Positions 34,611 through 42,541 of a stretch of DNA of 64,000 bases are shown here, piece by piece. Below the pieces are notes generated by a model. The model was not told the origin of the DNA. It saw only the letters and a list, made by a program, of their open reading frames with translations, and ran no database searches. Positions within the stretch are counted from its first letter, which is position 1. Each line of letters begins with the position of its first letter. This DNA is from Acidaminobacter sp. JC074. Lineage in GTDB: Bacteria; Bacillota; Clostridia; Peptostreptococcales; Acidaminobacteraceae. The stretch is taken from NCBI RefSeq assembly GCF_022496765.1, contig NZ_VANV01000013.1, positions 124,001-188,000 on the forward strand, read 5' to 3'. Position numbers and translations under genes: made by a program.

Positions 34611-36495
34611 AAGCAACTCCATATGCCCCAATGCTTACCTTGTTAAATCTTTCATTCATGACAAAACTACCGTATTCACTATAGGTATTAAGATCAATTA
34701 AGTTAACTACACGTTTGAGTTTGGTTTCGTCCTTTAAGGTCATAAGCATCAACCTTAGATAGTCGTGATAGGTAAAATCAATTAAATTAAAATAATTAGG
34801 AAGCTTCTTAGGTGTATATACAATACCTAAGTCCAATTTCCACTGACTAGGATATACCTTAAAAAAGGGGACACTTTCTCCCTTCATGAGAGCATGTACA
34901 TCTAAACCACTCTCACCACATGACCAACCTAAGCGAATGACATTAGCCACCAAAGGCACACCAAATCCTGACCAACCTGCCACCCCTAGCGCAATGGACT
35001 CTGATAACAGGAGTTTTTCCTTATCCGTATAAACATGAATGCCATTCATAACAACCCTAACACCATAGACCAGACCAACTGCCTTAGAGATATTAAGCCC
35101 TTCAGATTTGCCTCCCATTAAGATATACTCAATCTCTCCTCGTTTAAAATAACTCGATCTTTCATACTTAGAAAAGTAATCATAGTCTGTTGCTGATGAG
35201 GCAGCTGCAGTCTTAAAGGTTGACATGATGTATTCATTGATCTTAAGACTGTCTATCAAGGGATTTAGCCCTGAAACAGACCAGAAATCCGCAGTATCTT
35301 CCACTTCATACGCTGTTTGTCGATCAATGACATAACCTTCACTCTCATAGTTAAAGGCTTTTCCCGCCTGGTCCTTTTGTTTATTATAATAAGCTTTCGA
35401 TTCAGGATTTTCTTCCTTAGCTTCTAACTGTGTCACTTTTCTATACATAGATATTAATTCAAGGTCAAGGTTTGGAACTTGACCTTGAATGACATCAGAC
35501 AGATCTAAGGATGAAGACTCTAATATCTGATCTAAAACTTGTTCATTATGATAAGGAAGCTCTAATAGGCCATACCATGATTTTTCTATATTTGGATAAG
35601 TCTCAACCATAAACGACTCAAACTCACTCGATACGGATAAGGTATCTGACTCCATCAGTTGGTCCTTAGATTTCTCCAAACTGCTTATCAGTTGATCTTT
35701 AATAATATCTAATGCCTTTTTATCCGATCTAATAAAATCTCTTGTCTCCTCGATCAAGTTTCTAATAGAAATCATTTGATCAGATGATTTTAAAAGTACT
35801 TTAAACAACTCTTTATTGTAATCTCTATACTTTTCCAAAGATTCTTTAATTGAGTTGTACTCATCCAGTATGGCACTTATTTCATTTTCTATCTCAGCTT
35901 TTTTGTTTTGATCCGCTTGATCATAAATTTCACTTAATGTCTGGAATTCAAACTTTATATCATCTAACGTTTGTGAATAGTCATTTACTTCGAAAAATAT
36001 TTCATTCACTTTAACAGACAAGTCGGCTCTTCTATCAAATAACTTGCCTAAATCAGAAAGGGCTATATCAACAATATACTTCTTATCCATCACATCCTGA
36101 GACGCCTTAGCCTTTTCGATTACTTCAAGTTTATTAAGCACCTGCTCGAGATAATTAGCTGGAAGACGGTAGTTCATATAGGTGGATATTTGCTTTTTTA
36201 TAACAGCATAATCTGAAAGAGGTTGACTGAAAATAGGATTTTCTTCATTTTCCTTATAAAGATCATGATGCAAATAACCTTTTCTTTCTCTCGCTTTCAT
36301 CCCATAGAGCCCATAATTAACGTAAAGATAAGTATCGTAACTTGCCAACATAGACTGGCAGGCAAACTTTGAATTTCTATGGGTATTGTTTCTATAAAAA
36401 CCCTTCTGCATACTTGCAATTAAAAGCGAAAAAATAAGAAAGACAGCCGAAAGCATCAAGATTACTTTGACCGTTATTACACCTTTATTGTTCAT
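34603..36495 (-). CDS. DUF5702-like membrane-anchored protein of a Tad-like operon
   Basis: A 630-residue protein with an N-terminal pilin-like segment (NNKGVITVKVILMLSAVFLIF), a long helical coiled-coil region (about 150-330) and a C-terminal domain containing YILMGGKSEGLN, which resembles DUF5702 proteins found beside Tad pilus genes in Bacillota. The function of that family is unknown. The ATG at 36495 has GGAG seven bases upstream and overlaps the preceding gene by 11 bases. It appears to be the main surface component of this operon. Confidence 0.65.
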   Translation of the reverse strand: MNNKGVITVKVILMLSAVFLIFSLLIASMQKGFYRNNTHRNSKFACQSMLASYDTYLYVNYGLYGMKARERKGYLHHDLYKENEENPIFSQPLSDYAVIKKQISTYMNYRLPANYLEQVLNKLEVIEKAKASQDVMDKKYIVDIALSDLGKLFDRRADLSVKVNEIFFEVNDYSQTLDDIKFEFQTLSEIYDQADQNKKAEIENEISAILDEYNSIKESLEKYRDYNKELFKVLLKSSDQMISIRNLIEETRDFIRSDKKALDIIKDQLISSLEKSKDQLMESDTLSVSSEFESFMVETYPNIEKSWYGLLELPYHNEQVLDQILESSSLDLSDVIQGQVPNLDLELISMYRKVTQLEAKEENPESKAYYNKQKDQAGKAFNYESEGYVIDRQTAYEVEDTADFWSVSGLNPLIDSLKINEYIMSTFKTAAASSATDYDYFSKYERSSYFKRGEIEYILMGGKSEGLNISKAVGLVYGVRVVMNGIHVYTDKEKLLLSESIALGVAGWSGFGVPLVANVIRLGWSCGESGLDVHALMKGESVPFFKVYPSQWKLDLGIVYTPKKLPNYFNLIDFTYHDYLRLMLMTLKDETKLKRVVNLIDLNTYSEYGSFVMNERFNKVSIGAYGVAYE

Positions 36496-36811
36496 CTTTT
36501 TTCTCCAACATATGACCATAAGACTTGGCCTGATAGATCATATACTCAACGCAGTCTTGAAGTAACCTAGCGTCCAAATAAACTTCTTTATAGGTCGTCT
36601 TAACAGTTTTTTCATATAAAACGCCTCTGATCTCACCTTCAAATTCTATAGCATGATGATCCTCAATATAAGCGTCTAGTTCTTCTAGTAGTCCTGCACC
36701 ATAAAGATAAGTGGTCAAGAGTATCATTATAAACGAGACAATAATCAAAATCATCATAGGTACAATAAGCGCACTTTCAACTGTCGTCGAACCTCTTTTA
36801 TTACCAAACAT
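36485..36811 (-). CDS. TadE-like pseudopilin
   Basis: A 108-residue protein starting MFGNKRGSTTVESALIVPMMILIIV, the N-terminal pattern of TadE-type minor pilins (basic, then Glu, then a membrane helix). The C-terminal 60 residues are extracellular and not recognised. The ATG at 36811 has AGGTG six bases upstream. It is the first gene of the four-gene operon, with a consensus promoter immediately before it. Confidence 0.75.
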   Translation of the reverse strand: MFGNKRGSTTVESALIVPMMILIIVSFIMILLTTYLYGAGLLEELDAYIEDHHAIEFEGEIRGVLYEKTVKTTYKEVYLDARLLQDCVEYMIYQAKSYGHMLEKKDEQ

Positions 36812-36828
36812 TTCCATCACCTAAATTA

Positions 36829-36857
36829 ACTTTATCACAAATCCCATTTTTTGACAA
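36829..36857 (-). promoter_or_regulatory. Promoter of the pseudopilin-like operon
   Basis: TTGTCA (36852-36857) and TAAAGT (36829-36834) are 17 bases apart on the minus strand. The predicted leader is only about ten bases. Confidence 0.6.
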
Positions 36858-36865
36858 TTACAACA

Positions 36866-36892
36866 TAAAAAAAATTCTGCTTATTAGCAGAA
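36866..36892 (-). terminator. Terminator after the tmk operon
   Basis: TTCTGC pairs with GCAGAA around a 6-base loop and is followed by eight T on the minus strand. Confidence 0.8.
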
Positions 36893-36895
36893 CTT

Positions 36896-37066
36896 CTACA
36901 AATCATATTTTTTACTGTTACCAATGCCCATTAAAACCAGACCAGAACCAAAACCAAAAGAACCAAGAAAGAGTCTTACTGTATAATGAACTGGTAAGAA
37001 GTTTAAAATTATCACCAATGCTAAAGTAATCAACAAGACATTTCTACCGACTTTTTTCAGATTCAT
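36896..37066 (-). CDS. Small membrane protein, 56 residues
   Basis: The ORF starts MNLKKVGRN with AGGAGAAAAAA directly upstream and runs to TAG at 36896. It has two hydrophobic stretches (VLLITLALVIILNFLPV and FLGSFGFGSGLVLMGIG), so a hairpin membrane protein is expected. It overlaps the end of the preceding small ORF by 23 bases and is followed by the terminator. No family was recognised. Confidence 0.6.
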   Translation of the reverse strand: MNLKKVGRNVLLITLALVIILNFLPVHYTVRLFLGSFGFGSGLVLMGIGNSKKYDL

Positions 37067-37214
37067 TTTTTTCTCCTAACAATTCTTCTAGTTCCTTTTC
37101 AAGTTTTTCTCTTAAAATTCTCATTTCATTGTAAAGACCGTCATTATTATAAGAACAGTCATTTACAAGTTTCATCGACTCCAGCTCCAGTTTGATCGCT
37201 TTAATCCTATCCAT
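37044..37214 (-). CDS. Small coiled-coil protein, 56 residues, coupled to tmk
   Basis: The ORF starts MDRIKAIKLELESM at 37214, overlapping the last codons of tmk by 8 bases; GAGGCG is in range as ribosome binding site. The sequence is rich in Glu, Leu and Lys with heptad spacing (MRILREKLEKELEELLGE). The frame extends further upstream to 37244, but inside tmk. Its function is unknown. The overlap on both sides suggests it is truly translated. Confidence 0.55.
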   Translation of the reverse strand: MDRIKAIKLELESMKLVNDCSYNNDGLYNEMRILREKLEKELEELLGEKNESEKSR

Positions 37215-37842
37215 TGATAACGCCTCTTTTAACCAAAACTTCAATAACTTGAGTAAATACAGCTTCTAAATCTTTTTCTGCATCTATGACTTCAAATCTT
37301 TCAAACTTATCTTTAAGCATTAGATAACCTTCTCTGACCTTGTGATGAAAAGAACCTTCTTCTAAATCCAAACGGTTGACTTCTCTCGAATCATCCTTGT
37401 TGATTCTTCCTAAACCAACCTCAGGCGATAAATCAAAATACAAAGTCACATCAGGCAAAAGATCTTCTATGGCATATTGATTAAGCTCAAACACTTCGTC
37501 AACACCCATGCCTCTTACATAGCCTTGATAAATCAAGGAAGAATCCACATATCTGTCCATAAATACGATTTTACCCGCTTCTAATGCAGGTACAACCTTT
37601 TGTACCAGATGCTGACGTCTAGCAGCTGCAAATAAAAGAGCTTCTGTTTTGGGATCCATTTCTACATTATCTTTATCTAAGATGATTTCTCTGATTTGCT
37701 CTGATATGTGAACACCACCAGGCTCTCTGGTTGTAATATACTCGATATTTTTTGATTGAAAATACTTCTCTAACTTTTCTAGAATGGTAGTTTTGCCTGC
37801 GCCTTCGCCACCTTCTAGAGATATTAAATAACCTTTACTCAT
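37207..37842 (-). CDS. tmk: Thymidylate kinase
   Basis: A 211-residue dTMP kinase that makes dTDP. It shows the P-loop EGGEGAGKTT, the substrate motif REPGG, the FAAARRQH lid segment and DRYVDSSLIYQG. The length is normal. An extended -10 (TG-T-TACAAT) lies about 20 bases upstream. It is followed by two overlapping small ORFs and a terminator. Confidence 0.95.
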   Translation of the reverse strand: MSKGYLISLEGGEGAGKTTILEKLEKYFQSKNIEYITTREPGGVHISEQIREIILDKDNVEMDPKTEALLFAAARRQHLVQKVVPALEAGKIVFMDRYVDSSLIYQGYVRGMGVDEVFELNQYAIEDLLPDVTLYFDLSPEVGLGRINKDDSREVNRLDLEEGSFHHKVREGYLMLKDKFERFEVIDAEKDLEAVFTQVIEVLVKRGVING

Positions 37843-37883
37843 AATTTCCTCTTTTCCTCATCTATTGTAACACAAGATGCAAA

Positions 37884-37913
37884 CAAAAAGAATGACGAAA
37901 TTGTCGTCATTCT
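37884..37913 (-). terminator. Terminator after the sensory hydrogenase operon
   Basis: AGAATGACGA pairs perfectly with TCGTCATTCT, followed by five T and further T-rich sequence. It overlaps the stop codon of the last gene. Confidence 0.85.
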
Positions 37914-38469
37914 ACAGCCTACCGACTTTTCTATGCATTTCTTCAAGATTTTCCTTGATATATTCCCTTAACCATATCAATACATCTAAATTTGTAATAG
38001 GCAGTTCACCTAAGGTCTTTTTGATATCTCTTGTACACAGGGTAAACTTCTCATCATCAATTTGATGGGTATAAAGAAGGTCAACATTTGCGTTGGAGTT
38101 TATGATTGTAATCAAAGTATCTGACATATTTCCAAGTGGCATTCTATCTATATGCGACAGCTTGAATTTAGCCACAATGTCTGTTCCAACACCAGGACTT
38201 GATGTAATAGAAAAAGAACCATCACATAACTCTGCAGCCTGCTTAAACATAGGAATGCCTAAACCAACTTTTCTTGTTGTTCTTGTTGTGTAAAAAGGAT
38301 CAACTACCTTTCTTACTGTGTCTTGATCCATACCAACACCATCGTCTTTTATACAAATCGCTAATTGATCGTCTCTATAATCCTCAACAATAGCTATACG
38401 AATTTCATCTGCTTGAGCAACAATAGAATTCTGTGCTATATCAAGAATATGCAATGATAATTCTCTCAC
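37912..38469 (-). CDS. Histidine-kinase-like ATPase protein (HATPase_c), no His domain
   Basis: A 185-residue protein whose first 115 residues are a GHKL ATPase domain: N-box ELSLHILDIAQNSIVAQA, G1 box KDDGVGMD, then GLGIPMFKQAAELC. No dimerisation and phosphoacceptor domain or membrane segment is present. The C-terminal 70 residues are not recognised. The start is GTG with AAAAAG upstream. It is the last of six co-directional genes around a hydrogenase-like sensor, so it may act as an anti-sigma-like or kinase module in that pathway. The partner is unknown. Confidence 0.75.
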   Translation of the reverse strand: MRELSLHILDIAQNSIVAQADEIRIAIVEDYRDDQLAICIKDDGVGMDQDTVRKVVDPFYTTRTTRKVGLGIPMFKQAAELCDGSFSITSSPGVGTDIVAKFKLSHIDRMPLGNMSDTLITIINSNANVDLLYTHQIDDEKFTLCTRDIKKTLGELPITNLDVLIWLREYIKENLEEMHRKVGRL

Positions 38470-38482
38470 CTTTTTCTCCTCT

Positions 38483-39199
38483 TTATACAGATTGGGTCAA
38501 CACCTTAAAAATGCCTTGAATCGATTTTTCCTCTACTTCTAAATAGTTTTCTCTTTCAGATATACTGATTAAATCATGCGCATCTGAATTAATTAATTCT
38601 CTGTATTTTCTAAACATACGTTTTTCAATATCTTCTGCATCGTCAGGTCTTTTTCCATACCATTCAATATTTTCTATTGCCATGTCCTTATCAATAAAAC
38701 CCAAACTCTTAATAATAGAAAATGAATTCCTGTTGATATGAGCCGGAAAAACAACGCCATCCAAACTTTGAACCGTCTTTATGATTTCATTGATGGTTAG
38801 ACTATATGGGGTAATCAAATAATTATCTTCATATCCAACAATTTCATCTTGGTCATTAAAAATAACTTGTTCACCAAAACGTTCCGGCTTATTTTTGATC
38901 ATCAATCTTTTGTCTTTGATACCTTGATAGAAGTTTTCTAAAGCTATGATATCTCTAAAGAGCACCACCATATGTACATCTTCAACTGTTTGTATTTCCA
39001 TACCTGGAATGACAATCAAGCCCAGTTTTTCACCAACTTCTACAGTCACTCTGACATTTCCTATGCCGTTGTGATCGGTTATTGCAATAGCATCTAAGCC
39101 CTTTATAATAGACATATTGACTATGTTATTAGGGGACATATCCTCGGAACCGCAGGGGGAAAAACCAGTGTGTATATGAAAGTCATAATACAACTTCAT
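38483..39199 (-). CDS. PHP-domain phosphoesterase-like protein
   Basis: A 238-residue PHP domain. Metal-binding motifs are present: DFHIHTGFSPCG (HxH), AITDHNG, PGMEIQT (Glu), FPAHINR (His) and INSDAHD near the end. Such domains hydrolyse phosphoesters, often with three metals. It follows the DRTGG gene by two bases. In this setting it could remove a phosphate or nucleotide signal; this is speculation from neighbourhood. Confidence 0.82.
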   Translation of the reverse strand: MKLYYDFHIHTGFSPCGSEDMSPNNIVNMSIIKGLDAIAITDHNGIGNVRVTVEVGEKLGLIVIPGMEIQTVEDVHMVVLFRDIIALENFYQGIKDKRLMIKNKPERFGEQVIFNDQDEIVGYEDNYLITPYSLTINEIIKTVQSLDGVVFPAHINRNSFSIIKSLGFIDKDMAIENIEWYGKRPDDAEDIEKRMFRKYRELINSDAHDLISISERENYLEVEEKSIQGIFKVLTQSV

Positions 39200-39201
39200 T
39201 T

Positions 39202-39534
39202 TTAAACGCCATTCTCAAAGAATACTTTGAAAATGCCATAAGCATCAAGACCAGTTGAAATAACTGCTACATCTTCTTCACTTGCCTTTTCTAAGACATC
39301 TTCACCTACTTCAATATTTTCAGGTACAATGATACAAGAAAAATCAAGAAGTGTCGCAACAGCTATGATGTTAGAATGAATTTGCACTGTAATCCAAGCA
39401 TCATCCTCTTTACCATTTGCCATTACCCATGACAATAAATCACAACACTCTACACCTTTAATTTCTCTATCCAACAAGTTTGTTTTAGATATCAACTTAA
39501 ATGCATCATTCTCTAATAATTGACTAATCTTCAT
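39202..39534 (-). CDS. DRTGG-domain protein (short)
   Basis: A 110-residue protein of the DRTGG/HPr-kinase N-terminal-like fold. LLDREIKGVECCDLLSWVMA matches the pattern of the domain, with later IIVPENIEV and AVISTGLDAYGIF strands. It is a stand-alone domain, presumably ligand binding. It overlaps the hydrogenase-like gene by 11 bases. A second, distinct copy is at 41267-41614. Confidence 0.75.
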   Translation of the reverse strand: MKISQLLENDAFKLISKTNLLDREIKGVECCDLLSWVMANGKEDDAWITVQIHSNIIAVATLLDFSCIIVPENIEVGEDVLEKASEEDVAVISTGLDAYGIFKVFFENGV

Positions 39535-40801
39535 GTTTTTCTCTCTTCCTTCTTCTTCTATTATAACGTCCCAATAAGAGACAATCTGAATACTGAGCTC
39601 TGTTCATAACAATATCTTCTGCTAAGGCACGACATGTTGGCGCACCACATGCACCACAATCTATCCCCGGCAGTTTATTGGCTATTTCTTCTAATTCAGC
39701 CATTTTCTTAAGTGCTACTTTAAAATCCTTATCCAACTTAAGAATGGTTCTAGCTTCCATTTCCTTATCCCATTCTAAGTCCTCTCTTGTCAGATAAGAA
39801 TCAATGTCATCTGGATTATAGGATTTTAACTCAGATGACTTCATGCGTACTCTGGCCTTGGCCATAAATGGATTTTCCACATTTAAAACGCCGCCAGAAC
39901 AGCCTGTTACACAAGCATAACCTTCAAAGAAATCAATTTCAGGTAACTTGCCTAACTCCATTTTATCTAATACCCGAATAACTTCTTCAATCCCATCGAC
40001 TGCTAAATATCTTTCTGTATCAAGACCAAAAGACTGGCCACCAACCATGCCCCAGCCTACACCATTACCTGATGCAGTTTGAACAATTGGGAAGTCTCTT
40101 GAACCCTTATCAACCGCTTTTATCAGTCTAGAGTAGATGGATTCTAAAGAAATTCCGCCATCTATATAAGATTTTTCCAAACCTAAAGGTTGTATAATAC
40201 TGGTTATCTTAGCTGGACACTGGGCTATATAAAACACACCAATATCCTCAAACTTGAGTCCTTTTTCAGCCATCAACTTCTTTTTTACCTGTCTAGCAGC
40301 AATCTCCATAGGCGCTTCTAAACGTGTTATATTATCAATCAAGGATGGATACCTGATCTGTATCAAACGTGTAATGGCTGGACAGTAAGTCGATATAACC
40401 GGTTTTTCTACTGTCGGATCCTTAAGCAGTTCATTTTGATACTTTGTCAGTATGTCTGCTGCATACGCAACATCATAGACCATATCAAATCCTAGTCTAT
40501 ATAATGATTGAAAAATATCCTCTATATCATATTCTGCTGAAAACTGTCCATACATCGATATGGACGGTAACGCAACTTTATATTTGTATTCAAATATTTT
40601 TTCTAAATTATCTGACAATGTACCCTTTGCATGAAAGTGACATATTTTCAAGCACTCACCGCAATCAATACATCTTTCCTTCATTATCTTGGCTTTGCCA
40701 TCGATAACTCTTATCGCTTGTGTTGGACAACGACTTAAACAGTTGGTACAACCATTACAGTAGTCATTATCTAAAACAACCGAATGCCAATATTTATCCA
40801 T
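39524..40801 (-). CDS. Putative sensory [FeFe]-hydrogenase-like protein
   Basis: A 425-residue protein: two ferredoxin-type [4Fe-4S] motifs at the N-terminus (CNGCTNCLSRCP, CIDCGECLKIC), an [FeFe]-hydrogenase H-cluster-like domain (about 75-340), and a C-terminal Fe-S domain (IDCGACGAPTCRALAEDI). The three hydrogenase loops are altered: STYCPAI for TSCCPGW, AQCPAK for MPCTSK, and GYACVTGC for EVMACHGGC. One Cys remains in each of the first two and two in the third, so a cluster may still bind, but residues needed for fast turnover are changed. That fits sensory hydrogenases of the HydS type rather than a catalytic enzyme. It is surrounded by signalling domains. Confidence 0.8.
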   Translation of the reverse strand: MDKYWHSVVLDNDYCNGCTNCLSRCPTQAIRVIDGKAKIMKERCIDCGECLKICHFHAKGTLSDNLEKIFEYKYKVALPSISMYGQFSAEYDIEDIFQSLYRLGFDMVYDVAYAADILTKYQNELLKDPTVEKPVISTYCPAITRLIQIRYPSLIDNITRLEAPMEIAARQVKKKLMAEKGLKFEDIGVFYIAQCPAKITSIIQPLGLEKSYIDGGISLESIYSRLIKAVDKGSRDFPIVQTASGNGVGWGMVGGQSFGLDTERYLAVDGIEEVIRVLDKMELGKLPEIDFFEGYACVTGCSGGVLNVENPFMAKARVRMKSSELKSYNPDDIDSYLTREDLEWDKEMEARTILKLDKDFKVALKKMAELEEIANKLPGIDCGACGAPTCRALAEDIVMNRAQYSDCLLLGRYNRRRRKREKHED

Positions 40802-40812
40802 TATGCCCCCAT

Positions 40813-41256
40813 TTAAAGATTAAATGTCATTTTTATAGCAGTATACTTATCAACTTCAGATTCTATATGAAAGTCGTCACTACACTTATCCATATTAGGA
40901 AGTCCCATACCTGCTCCAAATCCTAATTCCCTTATTTCCTTAGTTGCTGTTGAATAACCTTTTTGCATGGCTAAACTTAAATCAGCAATACCCGGGCCAG
41001 TATCTTCTACAAATATTTCTACCTTATCTGACTTGATGTATACATCTATCTTTCCACCATGTGAATGGATTGCTACATTTATTTCTGCTTCATAAGTGGC
41101 AATTGCTACACGCCTGATGACACTGGAATCAATGCCAATCTGACGAAGTATCTTCTTTATTTTACTTGATGCTATACCAGCTGATGAAAAATCGTCGTTA
41201 GAAACATCAAACGTTTTCATCATTGCTACATCATTGTTATCTCGCGCTAATATCAT
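40813..41256 (-). CDS. Anti-sigma-factor-like ATPase (RsbW/SpoIIAB type)
   Basis: A 147-residue GHKL ATPase. VIRRVAIATYEAEINVAIHSHGG is the N-box region, EDTGPGIADLSLAM the G1 box and GFGAGMGLPNMDKC the lid and G2 box. The size and layout are those of the anti-sigma factor kinases. It is encoded eleven bases before the sensory hydrogenase-like gene. A sigma factor or an anti-anti-sigma partner is not encoded nearby. Confidence 0.82.
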   Translation of the reverse strand: MILARDNNDVAMMKTFDVSNDDFSSAGIASSKIKKILRQIGIDSSVIRRVAIATYEAEINVAIHSHGGKIDVYIKSDKVEIFVEDTGPGIADLSLAMQKGYSTATKEIRELGFGAGMGLPNMDKCSDDFHIESEVDKYTAIKMTFNL

Positions 41257-41266
41257 GATGTTCTCC

Positions 41267-41614
41267 TTAAATTGATGTACCCTCTAAACCGTTAGAATAT
41301 AAAATACCTGAAGCTGAGTACATCGTATGCTCTGTTCTTAATAAAAGCATCTCATCCTCTCTTGCCATATCAATAATGTCTTGTGTAGGTGTTTTACCTC
41401 TTACAAACACAATTGATTTTAGATCTAACATTTCAGCTGTTCTGATAACTTGATTGTTACACAGTCCTGTCAAAAGGACAGTATGTTCTTCTGTATATGC
41501 CAATACATCACTCATCAAATCTGATCCAAATGCATAAGCAACTTCTCTATCTAGAAATTCTTCCCCTACTAAAATTTCACATTCCAGTAATTCTGCAATT
41601 TGTCTTAACTTCAT
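41267..41614 (-). CDS. DRTGG-domain protein (first gene of the sensor operon)
   Basis: A 115-residue protein with the domain pattern FLDREVAYAFGSDLMSDVLAY, then LKSIVFVRGKTPTQDII. The ATG at 41614 has GGGAGG upstream; the frame extends to a GTG at 41626. It starts the six-gene operon, with promoter and Rex-like site just upstream. It resembles the second DRTGG gene only in fold, so the two are not recent copies. Confidence 0.78.
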   Translation of the reverse strand: MKLRQIAELLECEILVGEEFLDREVAYAFGSDLMSDVLAYTEEHTVLLTGLCNNQVIRTAEMLDLKSIVFVRGKTPTQDIIDMAREDEMLLLRTEHTMYSASGILYSNGLEGTSI

Positions 41615-41633
41615 AAAGCCTCCCACTAGCGCG

Positions 41634-41652
41634 AACGTTATTTTTTTAACAA
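41634..41652 (-). promoter_or_regulatory. Rex-like operator at the sensor operon promoter
   Basis: TTGTTAAAAAAATAACGTT has one perfect half-site (TTGTTAA) and a weaker second (ATAACGT against TTAACAA). It lies ten bases downstream of the -10, covering the expected transcription start. Confidence 0.45.
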
Positions 41653-41661
41653 TATAATATT

Positions 41662-41689
41662 ATTATACACGAATTCCCGCTATTTGCAA
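41662..41689 (-). promoter_or_regulatory. Promoter of the sensor operon
   Basis: TTGCAA (41684-41689) and TATAAT (41662-41667) are 16 bases apart on the minus strand. The -35 is only a few bases after the fdhD stop codon. Confidence 0.7.
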
Positions 41690-41697
41690 TACTTTCA

Positions 41698-42483
41698 CTA
41701 GCATTGTTTCCCTAATACATTTTCTTCACCAGAATAGATATTGTACCGATGTCCTCTTGCAAACCCCACAAGGATCATACCATAATTTCTAGCAAATTTA
41801 ACGGCTAGGTCCATTGGTGCCGATCTAGATACCAAAACACCTAGACCACTTTTGATGCATTTCAAGACCATTTCAGAAGATACACGCCCACTTATAAAAA
41901 GCATCAGCTTGTCTTTTGACAAGTCATGTTTTATCATGTAGCCTATTACCTTATCAACGGCATTGTGCCTACCAATGTCTTCAAAGGCACAAATCAAGTT
42001 TTCACCTTCAAACAAGGCTGCCATATGTACACCACCAGTTCTCTTAAAAAGATCTGATTCATCATAAAAGGCCTTCATATTCTTATGTATGAATGATGCA
42101 TCTAAAGAAACTTGACTTAACTTTAATTGCCTTAAAGAAACAGCATCCATAAGATCATAAAACATAGCCGAACTGGCACAACCAGAGGTGATGTAACGTC
42201 TTTTAAGATCCTTATCAAGAGACCGACTTACTTCAACATGTGCAAGTCCCTTTTCCGAATCGAGGATCAATGACTTAACCTCAGATATATCTTTGATATA
42301 CCATTCGCTTTTTAGATGTCCTAAAACCAGCATTTCCAGACTATCAGGCGAACAAAGTAATGTGTTTGCTTCCTGGTCATTAACAAATATCGTTAAAGGA
42401 AACTCACAAACCACTTCATCTTCTAAATATTCACACAAATCCTCTGAAACCTTGTTAATTTTTAATGTATTCGTTAAGCTCAT
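41698..42483 (-). CDS. fdhD: FdhD sulfurtransferase for formate dehydrogenase
   Basis: A 261-residue protein that passes sulfur to the molybdenum cofactor of formate dehydrogenase. KRRYITSGCASSAMFYDL holds the essential Cys, although only one of the two cysteines found in the E. coli CxxC is present. FKRTGGVHMAALF, EDIGRHNAVDKVIG and ISGRVSSEMVLKC are hallmark segments. Its client, fdhA, lies 10 kb away on the same strand. Confidence 0.92.
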   Translation of the reverse strand: MSLTNTLKINKVSEDLCEYLEDEVVCEFPLTIFVNDQEANTLLCSPDSLEMLVLGHLKSEWYIKDISEVKSLILDSEKGLAHVEVSRSLDKDLKRRYITSGCASSAMFYDLMDAVSLRQLKLSQVSLDASFIHKNMKAFYDESDLFKRTGGVHMAALFEGENLICAFEDIGRHNAVDKVIGYMIKHDLSKDKLMLFISGRVSSEMVLKCIKSGLGVLVSRSAPMDLAVKFARNYGMILVGFARGHRYNIYSGEENVLGKQC

Positions 42484-42513
42484 AGAACTCCTTCCGTCTT
42501 AATAATTATAGCA

Positions 42514-42541
42514 CAAAAAATAAACAACCACATGGCTGTTT
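42514..42541 (-). terminator. Terminator after the FapA-like gene
   Basis: AAACAGCC pairs with GGTTGTTT (one G-T) around ATGT, followed by ATTTTTT on the minus strand. It overlaps the stop codon. Confidence 0.75.
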
